A stretch of 62,000 bases of DNA, taken from contig NMRA01000113.1 of assembly GCA_002633005.1 (NCBI GenBank), positions 750,556 to 812,555 of the forward strand, written 5' to 3'. A program made the translations under genes and the position numbers. The stretch comes from Phoronis australis. Taxonomy: Eukaryota > Phoronida > Phoronidae. Shown here piece after piece: positions 35,515 through 47,078 of the stretch. The notes beneath the pieces were generated by a model, which was not told the origin of the DNA, made no database searches, and saw only the letters and a list, made by a program, of their open reading frames with translations. Position 1 is the stretch's first letter, and the number at the start of each line of letters is the position of its first letter.

Positions 35515-35742
35515 TCAATAGGAATATCGACCTGCGCCTCGATTTGGTGTTAGATGTCTTTTCCAGCAGCTTCGAGTATTGCTGTGAAGCCCAATGCGGG
35601 AAAGGCAGACCTTTCCGCAGTCACTACAATTGTTTACTTCCGAAGCCTTTCCTGGGAACAAGTGAACCACAAGGCAGTAGTTATTTTCTGTAGGGGTTGC
35701 CTCCCTTAGCTTTCGCCCAAACGGAACTGACGCCCAAGGCAC
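35515..35742 (-). pseudogene. LINE zinc-finger fragment (copy 2, probably the other allele)
   Basis: It is the same as the fragment at 35198-35425, except that the zinc-ligand His in HSHTRSC is Asn (HSNTRSC). The frame is open for a further 20 codons upstream because the sequence beyond the duplication differs. Confidence 0.6.
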
Positions 35743-35825
35743 CCTCATGAACAGTGCCATTTTTATGGCATGAGACCAGAGTCGAGAGAAAGCCAGTATC
35801 ACTGATGGAAAAGTAGAGTAGAATA

Positions 35826-35831
35826 TTTATT
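35826..35831 (-). terminator. Candidate poly(A) signal for minus-strand gene
   Basis: TTTATT on the + strand reads AATAAA on the minus strand. It would close a 2.6-kb 3' UTR for the gene whose stop codon is at 38450. Other TTTATT sites exist (for example near 36112), so this is only a candidate. Confidence 0.3.
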
Positions 35832-38449
35832 GTCAACACAGTTCACTCTACATATACAACATCACCAATAAGCAATGAAAAAGATAATTAAAATGTGTTC
35901 AAGAGTGCAATCAACATTTCAGTACCTGGCATACACAAGGACATTTTGCTGCAAATGAAGTTTTTCTCATTTAAGGAACATTCTGAATTATGGCACAAGC
36001 TGGTAATCATACTATGACAATGGTACTCGCTTACTGCTGGTTGAACTCTAGTTTGTAACAGAAGCTAAGTTTCTGATAAAATTAGCAGCTCTGGTTATTA
36101 ATCTGTTAAGTTTTATTTACCAACAACATTGCGCAGTTTTTCTTTCCCATACGTAAAGTTCAAAAACAATAATTTGATACTTAGCAGATTTCATGTTCAG
36201 GATTTTACAGCTCATATACACATTATGAAAGACCTTCATAAAAGAGACTGCTCCCTCATGAGGTATTACTAACTGGCTTTAACAAGTTTCTACAAATGCA
36301 ACTGCATTTAGTTCTACATCTTGCTGTTAACAGCAGCCATCTCAGGGACTGGAAAAACGGCTGTTGTACTCAAGAACAGGTCGTAAGCCCTGTAAGTTCT
36401 CATTCCAGGATGTACAAAATATGGCTCAGCCACCGAAGAATGCCAGATTCTTAAAGCTCTGCTTAAGCATTCAAAAACGCGGCAATAGTGTGATAGAACG
36501 TGCCCGTATTTTGAGAACCAGTTTCACGCCCGTTATTCAGTGGAGAAAACTGGTTCTCAAAATTTGGGAGCATTATATCAGATCATTACCAATTTATAAA
36601 ATCTAAACGTCCAACTAACAATTGGAGAACAAAGTCTTACATTTAAAGCTACATGCAACGCCATCTTTTAAAACCATTTTGGTCCATGTTGTGGGTTGGA
36701 ATCATAGAGTTCACTGATTGCTTGTACCACTTAACTAAATTATCTCAAACTCGATTCATTTGCAGAGATCCATACCTTTAACATGATCTGGTTAACACTG
36801 TATGGGCCTTTATGACCTGCCATATCCAAGTGGATTACTCCCTTTTGTTGTCTGCGGTACAAACAGTATCACAGTGTACCACTCCATATCATTGTCATAT
36901 AATCTCCAAGTGTATCACTCCATATTATAATGTGAAAGTAATTTCCAAAGTATAATTTCATATTATTGTTAACATGTAATATTCAAGTATATTACTCCCT
37001 CTTACTGTCTGCAAACTGTCTCGCTAAAGAGAAAGACTTGCATGCCAATGCAAAAAAGATAGATAAAATCCCAAGAGTTCCCATATGACAAACACTATAA
37101 AACTGAAGTATTTGTATATACCATCAGATGGCACCACAAGTTCCATTCAATGTTGGTTGCATGATGGCACTAACATCAGATCAGTTTGTGCATTAATGTA
37201 AATCCAGCATTCCCTAAACTTTCTTCAATAGATGAATTAAGTCTTGGTGAAACCATTTAGGTTTTTACATGAAGCCAAAATGTCATCAAAGCTAAACTTC
37301 TTAGTTTAAACGTATAAAGGTATATTATAGCAATGCATGAGACAGTCACAGAACAGGAATAACACGTACATAACCAGTTATTACTGGGCCTGAGCACAAT
37401 GGTAACATCAGTGGTGAACAAGTGTCGATCCAACCTCGTAAAGTAACATACTAACTACTGAACAGTGGCTTGTCATACATACACTGACCAGTTACTGGGA
37501 TGAATTCAATGACAAGAACACAAAAATGAAAACGTGTGCTTATATCACAAATTAAGCACATCTGACCTAAATGCAGAATGTTTGAACAAAACCAAGGAGG
37601 ATGTTTTAATGCAGCACATGAATAAAGTCTGGCATTAACACGTGTCCAACTAAATAAAGAATTCAAAAGCACTAACAATGGATTTGAGACAACACATAAT
37701 GAAGACATTGATTGGGATTCTAGGCGCGCCGGGTGTTAATATGCACATAATTGGCAAGTTAACTGGTGCAAGAGAGGCAAGCCAATAGGTTAAAATGGGG
37801 ATAAGCACAGTGTTATTGGTTACATTCTTCTATCCCATCACCAAGCAGCAAAAAAGGAAAAAAGTTAAGAAATTTTCAGACTATGGTTAAAGGTACAATT
37901 TAGCAATTGATGGATTGCCACATGGATTTCATAGAAAAGTATTGGTTACTGGCTTCTTAAGGTTATCTTATCTGTAAGGCAATGGACAAGTTAACACCTA
38001 CAACATTACCGGAGAGATGATTGTTATGCAGCATAAACATTGTGATGCAGGCCACAACCAGTAGTTATATGAAACCCAACTGCGACAAGTGTAACCCAAC
38101 TGCAACATGTAGCCTGACCGCAACTTGTGTAGCCTGACATTAGCACCCAACCGATGAGGTAGATGAGCCACATTCAACGTGTCAAACATGGACTTCAGAA
38201 TGGTCCTCCTCAACATACAGTTAACACTTGAGAATAAATAAAGCAGATAGTCTATAGAAGTTGATGTGTACAGCACAAGTTCAGTCATTGACACAAACGT
38301 AACTCTCAAGAAGCAGTTGTCATCTGGTTTAACCAGAAACTGTCCGACGCCTGTAAAATCCTTCAGCACATTCAATTTACACTCAACCATCACACAAGGA
38401 ATAAGCTTCAACATAAATAGTGTCCGCCTCTATGGTGATTGCACAGCTG
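35832..38449 (-). other. Probable long 3' UTR or intergenic region
   Basis: This 2.6 kb is AT-rich, with no repeat family and no recognisable ORF. The relative freedom from repeats compared with the introns nearby fits a 3' UTR of the minus-strand gene. Confidence 0.4.
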
Positions 38450-38847
38450 TTAGTCAGTCACCTGGTCAAGGTCACACCGAGCTGACTTTGTATTGAGTAA
38501 GGTGTCACTATAACTAGCTGGTTCCTCGCCACTAGACAGCTGGCGCTTCACCCCACTAGCAGGACGACAACCAGCCTCGTTATCATCATCTTTGTTGCCA
38601 TTACTGTCAACAGGGGTAGGCTCCATTTTCTTCTCAATAATGCGTTCAACAAGTTCCGAATATTTCAAATAATTTTTATGAGCACTGGTAAGTTTAGTGC
38701 GGACATTCTTATTTTTGGCAATGTAGCTAGAAGATTCTATGCTAGATAGAGAGCGCACCATGTGATAGTCCAGTACGTCCATCTTGAGATCTCCGCTATG
38801 CTGGTCCATACAGCCCGCACTGTTCTCTTCGACTGTGCCCAAATTGA
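38450..38847 (-). CDS. Terminal coding exon of unrecognised minus-strand gene
   Basis: The acceptor on the minus strand is TTTTCTTTCCAG, with the exon running down to a stop at 38450 (132 codons). It continues the frame of the exon at 40592-41153. It contains MDVLDYHMVRSLSSIESSSY, a Lys-rich helix (TSAHKNYLKYSELVERIIEK) and a Ser/Asp-rich hydrophilic tail. There are no membrane segments. I do not recognise the family. It is tail-to-tail with Piezo. Confidence 0.75.
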
Positions 38848-38984
38848 CTGGAAAGAAAAACAGTATCTACATTGTGGAACTTAATGAGTACACAGCATAA
38901 GACAAGATCACAAAAACATTAAGCAGGTTAAACTGTTTAGAATAAGACTCCCATGAAAAACGTGAAAATATCATGCAAATAATA

Positions 38985-40430
38985 TAAACAAGAGCAACGC
39001 AGAGCATTGAAATGTACCTGTGACTGCACCGGTGTTACTTCTAGGGGTGTTTATTGGTATCATAAAAAATGGCCATTAGATGGCACAGAATAAATTGAAC
39101 CCATCCAAAAATGGGAAGGTGTCATCTCTCAAAATTGTTTGCCAAAGTATACGAAAATCCATCAAAGAACTCCAAAGATACAAAAGCAAACGTAAAAACA
39201 AACTATTAGGAACCAGAGCGGTAGTCGAATCCGTCCATCTGCTGTCAAGTTAACAGGAATACAATTGCAAAATTTCAAAAACATCTTGTAAGGGGTTAAG
39301 GAGATACAGCTGTAGATGTGAAAAAAATGTCACTAGGGGACACCACAGTAGTTGGACCCATTTGAAAATGAATGTCAGTCATGCTCTTGTCAGTAGGAAC
39401 ACATCTGTCAACTTTCATAATGATCCTCTGTGCAGTTTGGCAGATACAGAAGCAGACAACAAAAATAAACTAAAAAATAATATTAAAATGGCCACTAGTT
39501 GGCACAGAATATGTCCAATCCATCACAAAAAGGAAAGGTGCTGTCATCTTCATAATAGAAACTTGTTTGCCAAATTTCATGAAAAACCATCAAGGAACTC
39601 TGAAGTTACAGAGGCAAACGCACAAAATAAAATTGCCACTAGGGGGTACAGCTGTAGTTGGATTGGTCTGAAATTCTGTTGCCATTTCCATAGGAACACA
39701 TCTGCTAAATTTCTTGCAAATAAAATAAAATTGCCACTAGGGGGCACAGCAGTAGTCAGATCCATCCAATAAAAATATGCCAAGGAACTTCAAAGAAACA
39801 GGAAAATGGAAAATGAAATTTCCACTAGGGGGCATAGCGTTCATTGGATCCATCACACAGTTGTTGTCATCTGTTGTCAACTTCAGATAAATACACTTGC
39901 CAAGTTTAATAAAGATCCTGCAGAGGGTTTAGGAGATATAGCCATGGGTACTAAAAATGCCACTGGGAGGTGCCACAGTAGTCGAAGTCGTCAAAAAATC
40001 CTCGCCAGCCGTCCTCTTCATAGTAGGAATATATATACCAATTTTCTTTCACATCCTTAGAGTGATTTGTTTAACTGAAGGACGGATTTGAAAACTGTAA
40101 AAACGGCCACTAGGTGACGCAAAATACCTCAAATCCATCCGAAAACAGGAGGGTAGCGTCATTTAACCACTAGATATCTGCCAAATTTTTTGAAAATCCG
40201 TTGAGGACCTTTGAAAAAATAGAGGTAAAGGTAAAAAAATTGCCATTAGGGGGCAGTCGCACTCGTCCCAAAGATGGCTCATGCCGTCCCATCCATGAAA
40301 GGAACATACGTGCAAAATTTTATGAACATACATAAAAGGGTTTTGGAGATAGAGCAGCAGACGTCGGACGAACGGACACACAGGGATGACGGCATAAAAA
40401 CGTATGTATATTAATATGTGAGTGCACAAA
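38985..40430 (-). repeat. Modular CTCF-like repeat, inverted copy with both ends
   Basis: In the intron of the minus-strand gene, the modular repeat lies in the opposite orientation to the Piezo-intron copies. Its right end (GGGATGACGGCATAAAAACG then an A/T palindrome) and left end (TTCTAGGGGTGTTTATTGG) match the termini at 17.8-18.6 kb. CTCF-like boxes read on the + strand: CCACTAGGGGGTAC 39636, CCACTAGGGGGCAC 39734, CCACTAGGGGGCAT 39822 and CCACTAGGTGACGC 40107. It is about 1.45 kb with several modules. Confidence 0.85.
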
Positions 40431-40591
40431 AATGAGTTCTTGTTACTGAAAAAAGATAATTGACTCCTATTTAATAACTTTTTAAGAGAGCACTGGTTGG
40501 GCATTGGCTTCAAATTCAAGATGACATGACAACAGAAGTAAGAAGGATGATCAAAATAACTATACACTTAGCACTGCAAAACGGAGCTAAC

Positions 40592-41153
40592 CTGGATTGA
40601 TGTCCACCAATGTTTGCACTCTTGTAGAGGTACTGGGTTTAGGTACTGAGGTAGCCATTCTAAGAACAGATTCTTGCCTCTCCTGTGTGCTGGTAGACAA
40701 GTCAAGGACATCCTGCTGATTGTCCGTCTCTTGGGGCAGTCTGTACCTGTTCTTCATCACCAACTTAATGGGCAGGCGTGGGGGGCTGGCAGGTCCCTCT
40801 TGATCATCCTTACTGGCCTCCCCAGACACTAGCTTCATGTCGTGAATCTCCTCCTCAATGCCGAGGGCGGGCGACAAGCGTGACGGTTCACCTGACTTCG
40901 CATCACCAGCATTACTAGAGGAGGACTGAGGAGAATCACTCTTATCATCCTTATTCCGCCGTGATGTGACCAGGATTGTACGCTTAGGTTTGTTAGCTAT
41001 CTCCCGTTCCAAAGCGGCCTCTATCAACTGTGCTATGCTGATGCTGAACCGAATGTTCTGTTCACTGTCCTCTTCTCCTATCAGCACATTTCTGTCGGCC
41101 AATCTGCTCACATCAGATTGGTTCTTTTCCACAGCCATCATTTTGCCACCAGT
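40592..41153 (-). CDS. Coding exon of unrecognised minus-strand gene (hydrophilic, nuclear-type)
   Basis: On the minus strand the acceptor is TTTCTTTCTTTTAAG and the donor GTTAGC. The exon has 187 codons and is open from the acceptor. Two adjacent Mets (GGKMMAVEKNQS) could be the translation start, or the frame may come from an exon further right. It reads NIRFSISIAQLIEAALEREI, then KPKRTILVTSRRN, a Ser/Asp-rich stretch, RLPIKLVMKNRYRLP and VLDLSTSTQERQES. VLDLS resembles a P-x-DLS CtBP-binding motif. Low complexity, basic patches and no membrane helix suggest a nuclear or cytosolic regulatory protein, but I cannot name it. Confidence 0.75.
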
Positions 41154-42001
41154 CTTAAAAGAAAGAAAAAAGAAATTCAAAACATCAAAAGTGGCGACTG
41201 TTGTGTTTTGACTGCACGTCCTTCCAAGCATGTCTTCCAACATATCATTGTTTTCCTGTCATAGCCACTGAACTAAGTCAGCAACATAACTCACATCGAT
41301 TCAATTGATCAAGTCGTGCCCACTTTTTGGGGCATATAATTCATGATGCTCGATTTAAATGGAATATACAGATGTTATGAACAATCTGAGTTCATAACCA
41401 ACTCAATTCATTCCTCCAACCATGTACATACAATAAAATTAGCAACACTGACTTAGTGTACAAAAAGACTCTCAAACGTAATGTAGACAATGTCTTTATT
41501 GAAAAAATACTACAAGGGGTAAAGAAGTGGTTGGATCCATCGGAAACTCCACGTCAACAAGGCTTTCATGGACAAGAGCACACCCACTATATTTCATGAC
41601 GATCCATACCATTGAATGTTGTTATACCAGAGTTTGGCGAATAAGGTATCTAAAATTCAATAACAATTGTTTGTACATTATACATCGAATTGCATCGTGA
41701 TCTTTGATCCGGGTACAAAAAGCCACAAATGTTTGCATTCAATAAAAAAGAACGGGATTTTTACAGGGACCCTGATCGGTGTGATTATTGCTAAAAAATG
41801 CAAGGAAATGTGGTGCTGGGATCAGGATTTGATTCCGAGTATAAAATAATAAGTTTACAGCTTAATCTGAATTTTAGCCGTCTTTTTTGTCAAATTTAGG
41901 TTCAGCATCTTCAGGTACAAATCCCAGGTCAATACTAATAAAAAAAGCATTTTGTCATCTGGTACACTACATCATTAGACCAATAAGCCCAGAGGCCACA
42001 C
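41154..42001 (-). other. Upstream intron or promoter of minus-strand gene
   Basis: No further exon of the minus-strand gene is recognisable. The region is AT-rich with no clear repeats. The gene's 5' exons are either non-coding and unseen, or lie beyond the mobile elements to the right. Confidence 0.4.
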
Positions 42002-42514
42002 TTAAGGCCCTTTCATATTGACTTAACTCCGGTCTGAGCGGAGCGTCGACGTAAACAGCGCAGTTAACTGGACCGTTCATACTGGCTTCGGTAGTTAATG
42101 ACCATCGAAGTAAAGGGTTGGTGACCCTGACGTCATCGAAGTTATCGCAAGGTAGCGCTGCACGCTAAGATTTTTTTCAATGTGACAATTTGGAACATTT
42201 AAATGTGCTAAATGACAAAAAACTCATTTTTAAATCGATTGGTTATCATTAAACCCAAAAATAAGTAGTTATTAGTGACGGCACTACTCTGTAACTGTTG
42301 ATGATAACAGTGGCACCTGGCGATAACTTCGATTGGACCGGAGTTAAGCGTTCATACTGCACCGCAGCGTCGACGCTGCGGTCTTAAATCTACCTATTAA
42401 CTGCGATGTTAACTGGAGCTCTTAACTGCGATCCAGGACCGGAGTTAAGCGTTCATACTGACCGCAACTCCCCAAACCATCGACGCGTCGACGTTAGTAT
42501 GAAAGGCCCTTTAA
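42002..42514. mobile_element. TTAA-flanked MITE, about 505 bp
   Basis: TTAA at 42002-42005 and 42511-42514 flank an element whose ends are near-perfect inverted repeats (GGCCCTTTCATA at the left; GGGCCTTTCATA read from the right). Inside, GGACCGGAGTTAAGCGTTCATACTG-like text is reiterated. It has no ORF. A TTAA target is typical of piggyBac- and Kolobok-type transposases, which would have mobilised it. Confidence 0.7.
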
Positions 42515-42604
42515 ACTCTGGCTGCCACACATTTTGTTTATCATTTGCACTCAAATGCTCCCACCTCTGGTAAGCTGGAAAGGTCACGGCTGTGCTACAG
42601 ACAG

Positions 42605-43010
42605 TAAAGTGCCGTTCACACTTAAAAAGTTGACACGGATTACGGAACAAGTTGTTCCAGTGTGTAAACGGACTGACACGGCGCAAATTGACACCGAGGT
42701 GACAAATTTTTGCCACCCATTTGTGAGGAAGAGTAATTTGCGCCCAAACATCTTGCGCCGTGTCAATTATAAGACTAAACGCGAAACTGGAGTAAGGTGA
42801 AAAGGATCATCTCTACTGCGCTTGTGCAATGACCTACGTACGGGTTCGTCATTTGTAAACCTGCACATGTGCGATCCAGTCTCTCCAGCCTTTAATTTCC
42901 GTCTTGCCACGGTTAGTGAATTGTGTGGGTAAACGGCCACTTGACACGGGTCAATTTGCTCCGTGTCAGTTCCGCCGGGCCAAAAGTTGATGTCTAAACG
43001 GGACTTAAGT
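42605..43010. mobile_element. Second MITE-like element with imperfect inverted ends
   Basis: The left end (AGTGCCGTTCACACTTAAAA) resembles the reverse complement of the right end (AAGTCCCGTTTAGACATCAA). Subterminal GTTGACACGG and CCGTGTCA motifs occur on both sides. ORFs on both strands are short and unrelated to known proteins. No sure target duplication was found. Confidence 0.45.
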
Positions 43011-43125
43011 AATGTATCCTGAACTGTTAACGTCGTTTTGGCGTTAGTATTATGGCCAAGAATTATTTCAAATTCCTCCAATCTTTTTCCAAGCTCATGG
43101 AAAACTAGAAAGGTCGATTATGGTG

Positions 43126-43138
43126 ACAATCAGCAGTT
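43126..43138 (-). repeat. 13-bp target-site duplication, 3' side of LINE
   Basis: ACAATCAGCAGTT here abuts the LINE's poly(A) end (a T-run on the + strand at 43137-43148) and recurs at 50520-50532 at the LINE's 5' end. Confidence 0.8.
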
Positions 43139-43404
43139 TTTTTTTTTGACCAACGAGACATTTATTAACTCAACCAACCAGTACATAGCTGTGCGACAAT
43201 ATGACATCTACTTTAATGTACATCAAACAAATTACGAACATTATCGGACCCTATAAAAGCAAGTTAGGCAAAAAAAGACCACCTTGCCTGGAATCTCTCA
43301 AGATCCAATTTATCATTGTAAATAATTTTTTCCAGGTTGTAGTAATCACATACCTCACGTAAAAATGACTGAAAATTGGGCTTAGTCTTTTGTAGTCTTT
43401 GTCT

Positions 43405-44505
43405 CTATAAATGGAATTTCGCTAAGCAAAGAATTAAATTTACAACTTCTGATCTACAGGCTGGGTCTCCAAACAAGGCGGAAGACATATTTAACTGCAG
43501 AGGGAAATTGCACTGATTTATCATCCATGTTCTTAAACATCCCCAAAACTTCTGAACAAGTGAACATTCCCAATTCAAATGTAGAATTGTTGCTTCATGT
43601 TGCTCACAGAAAGAACATACAGACGATTCAACACCTATTTTCTTTAAATAAGAGTTTGTACCAATAAGTCTGTGGTTGATACGGAATTGAAACCATCTGA
43701 GTCTGACATCAGAAGTACAATGATAAATTACAGAGTGAATTTTTTTCCAAGATTGAGTATCATCGCATAAGTTAATTTCTCTCTCCCACTTCAATTCTGC
43801 GACAGGTTTTACATACAATTTAGAAATAAATAATTCATAGATTTTCCCAGTCCCTTTATTTTCCGAGGAGATTCGAAAAATATGTTCTGGAAAAAATGGA
43901 GTGACTATAGTACTCATGTCTCTTAGATGATTCCAAGAACGAAGTATTGAACTTCGAATTCCATAGAAATGAGTAATACAAGGACAAAATTGAAAACGTG
44001 TACAAAAGGTATGATAATCATAAATATATCCCTTACCAGGGAATGAATACCGTATACCCTTTTGAAACCACTCGTTCCAAAAAATTGGATTACTGTCTAT
44101 ACAAATTTTGGGGTTATACCACAAAGGTTGGTAAAAAGGATCATCTATCTCACAAAGATTGATAAATTCGTATAAGATATAATAAAAATCCTTCCAAAAA
44201 ATATTCTTAGTACGGTTAGATACTTCAAGGAAAAAACAAGAACCTAATTGAAAAGAGTCATTTTTTATATTAGGAATAATTTCACATAAAATATTTAGCC
44301 AAAGAGAAGTATTGTTATAATAATTTTTGAAGAATCTTCGAATCCAAGTCAGTTTAATAGCTTTGACAAATGATGCAATATGAACCATATTCCCACCTCC
44401 CAACTTCAGATTTCTGCACCATGGTTTTTCTAGAGATTCTATCAGAAGAGGTACCCCATATAAAATAAAAGAATATTTTTTCAATGTCCTTAAAAAAAGT
44501 AGCAC
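43405..44505 (-). pseudogene. LINE ORF2, C-terminal part
   Basis: A 366-codon open stretch downstream of the reverse transcriptase. It includes ASFVKAIKLTWIRRF, WFQKGIRYSFPG, WFQFRINHRLIGTN and a Cys/His cluster (CSFCEQHEATILHLNWEC) of the CxxC...H...C type usual at the end of L1/Tx1-like ORF2. It overlaps the upstream fragment in another frame because of a frameshift. Confidence 0.85.
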
Positions 44506-44908
44506 TTGGACGAGGAAGTGTGTGAAAGAGGTGAATCAGTTTTGGTAATAACAAAGATTTGACAACCGTTATCTTACCAAAGGTAGACAGGTTTCTTTTT
44601 GACCATTTTCCAATGCCTTTTCTAACCTCATTTAATTTTACCTCGTAGTTTAAGTGAATCATGTCTTGTAAGTTGACAGAGAAGGTAATTCCAAGAGATG
44701 TGAACTGGGAACTTTCCCATTTTAAATCTTTTTCACAACAAAGCCTATCGCCACAACATATCTTAAAACCAATCCATATACAAACAGTTTTATCGATATT
44801 GGGTGTCAAACCAGAATACTTAGCAAACTGATCAAGAAGGTTAAGTGAAGATTTTAAAGAGGTCTCTGAACCATCTAGAAAGAGGACCGTGTCGTCTGCA
44901 TATTGCAT
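44354..44908 (-). pseudogene. LINE reverse transcriptase, YADD to thumb
   Basis: It begins at QYADDTVLFLDGS, which carries the catalytic Asp pair, and continues through YSGLTPNIDKTVCIWIG and LGITFSVNLQDM. It is separated from the upstream palm fragment by an in-frame TAA and joined to the next by a frameshift. Confidence 0.88.
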
Positions 44909-44920
44909 TAATTTATACTC

Positions 44921-45259
44921 TTAAGAGCCTACTTTTATGCCTTTAACATTCTCGCATTGCCTCAACATAGATGCCATAATTTCGGCACACAACAAAAAAA
45001 GATAAGGTGAAAGGGGATCCCCTTGTCTGCAACCTCGGCAAATGTTAAAGTAGTTGGACGTAAAGCCGTACTGAATGACCGAAAGTTGGATACTTTCATT
45101 GAGTATTGTGAACCAACGAATAATATCGTCACCAAAATTGAAATAGTGTAGAACTTTCTTAAGAAATCTCCAGGACACAGAATCAAAGGCTTTTTCAAAA
45201 TCAATTAATACCAGAAGTCCGGGAATTTTCTTTAACTTGAGTATATTGTAAGATGTCAT
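44921..45259 (-). pseudogene. LINE reverse transcriptase palm fragment
   Basis: It holds VLIDFEKAFDSVSW (first catalytic Asp motif) and GCRQGDPLSPYLFLLCAEI. It ends at a TAA 12 nt before the continuing frame. Confidence 0.88.
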
Positions 45260-45941
45260 AAATCACTCTGGTGTTCTCTCCCATAAAGCGACCTGGGAGA
45301 AACCCAGTTTGATTAGGATGAATTAACTTATTTAAAACAGATTTTATCCTTTGTGCAATACATGCTGATAATAGTTTATGACTTGAATTTTGTAAGAAGA
45401 TTTGTCTCCAATTTTTAATGTATTCACGTGGTTTCTTGCCCTTAGGAATCAAAGTAATGACACCTTGACGCATAGTGGTAGGGAGACGGCCGGTTCGAAA
45501 ACTGTAATTAAAAGATTTGATCAAAAATGGCGACAATTCTTTCCAAAAAAAATTGTAAAACTCTACAGGAAAACCATCAGTCCCCGGAGTTTTGTCATTT
45601 TTCATACATTTAAGGACAGTTGCAGCTTCAGTATATGTTATTGGTCCTTCTAGTTTTTCTTTCAGGTCGGCGTCCAGTTTTGACATATTTTCAGGGATCA
45701 CCAAGTCCTCCAACTCATATTGGAGAGAGTCATTTTCTTTGGCTGCATATAAATTTGCATAGAATTTTTCGATTGCACGCAGTATAGCTTTTTGCTTCAT
45801 AAAGCTTCGTCCAGTCTCATCTATAAGTTTGTGGACATTCTTGTTCACGTAATTGTGTTTTTCTAAGTTACTAAAATATTTGGACGGTTTTTCACCATCC
45901 TCGATCCATTTTGCCCGAGATCTCAGCATCATGCCTTTCAC
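45201..45941 (-). pseudogene. LINE ORF2 fingers and linker
   Basis: It contains MLRSRAKWIEDGEKPSKYF, NDKTPGTDGFPVEFYNFFW, LIPKGKKPREYIKNWRQI and HPNQTGFLPGRFMGENTR. WRQIF replaces the usual WRPIS. The open frame continues upstream into the sequence beyond the inserted transposon (IRKDK at about 49730). Confidence 0.9.
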
Positions 45942-46388
45942 TTTTAGTCGGTGGGCCAGATCTCATAGCGTTCATCCTTGTGAGTACTTTGGGGGGGCAA
46001 CCTAGTTTTTTCTATGTGGCTAGATAGTATACCTATAAATCAAATTTAAAAAGTTCCCACGTCTACACTTGCACATTTTTTTAGAAAAAGGAGTTTTTGT
46101 TGCACAAAATATGATGCACATTCCTGCCACTTGGTGACGCTTTACTATTGAATTGACCAATCAGGGAGCCAGATTGTTTTGTTGTGCTTAGTTACTTCAA
46201 TATGGCTGCTTCCATGGAGTGTGATGCCTGTATAATTCAAGGTTTATCAAACAGCACTAACTTGTGATGCCAGAGCCTAAACAAGCTTAGGAAAGGATCC
46301 TGACGAAAGCTGATGGACTGTGTAACTCTGTAGATCAGTAGATAAAAAAAGAAGAGGTGTCTCAAACGTTTGTGAAGAAAACAGCTGC

Positions 46389-47078
46389 ATGTCTTCAATT
46401 TTTTTGGCCTGACACTTGGTCTTCTAGTCTACAGCACTCAGCAGTATAATGTGTAGGCTACACCAGAAGCGTGTTCAACAGAGTGAGCGCCCGCTAGCGT
46501 GTACTCGCGAACACAAGGAACAGCTTCTGAACGCTCACTGTGCGATCCAGTATGGCGACTCTGAAGCAGATTGTGTTGAACGTCTTAGCCGATGAGCTTA
46601 ACACTAACAGTCCTTCCTATGGCGTTCTGAGCGATAAATATGATTAATCTTTGCCAATAACTATTAATATCGGCAGCCCAAGACAACAACCGTGAAGGCT
46701 TTGGCCCGACAAGAATCGAAAATTATGTCGAGGAAACTGTTCCTCGCTACAGCGACCCGCAATTTAAGTCGCAGTTTCGGATGAGTCGGGTCAACTTTTG
46801 AGGTTAGTTTTCGTGTTGCAGAACCATAATGGGTTCATATGTTGCAGACGTGAAGCCTTCGCAGGACGCCATCTTGGAAATCTAAGCGAACATGCACTCG
46901 AGGTTGCTCGTGAGCGCTCGTGAGCGCTAACGTGAACACAGCTGTTCAGGACGAGGGCGCTCAAATCGCTCGCGGGCACTCACTCTATTGAACACGCTTC
47001 TGGTGTAGCCTACACATTATACTGCTGAGTGCTGTAGACTAGAAGACCAAGTGTCAGACCAAAAAATTGAAAGGACAT
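46389..47078. mobile_element. Foldback element, about 690 bp with 110-bp inverted arms
   Basis: The left arm (46389-46502) and right arm (about 46967-47078) are near-perfect reverse complements. They include CACTTGGTCTTCTAGTCTAC and CCAGAAGCGTGTTCAA. The central 460 bp is GC-richer and has no convincing ORF. It lies inside the DNA transposon, which is inside the LINE. No direct target repeat is evident at the arm ends. Confidence 0.85.

Larger units (their letters stand above)
35110..35742. other. 316-bp segment duplicated on both sides of a single N (35426)
   Basis: Sequence 35110-35425 is repeated as 35427-35742 with about two base changes, and the two copies are joined by one N. This repeats the pattern at 10406. 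An allelic duplication made during scaffolding is likelier than a real tandem repeat. Confidence 0.85.

Noticed and set aside
37998-38414. 138-codon minus-strand ORF just after the stop of the minus-strand gene
   Set aside because: No acceptor leads into it and the composition is not protein-like. It is probably 3' UTR.
39362-39772. 136-codon ORF in the modular repeat
   Set aside because: The repeat reads open by chance. Other copies of the same module have stops in that frame.
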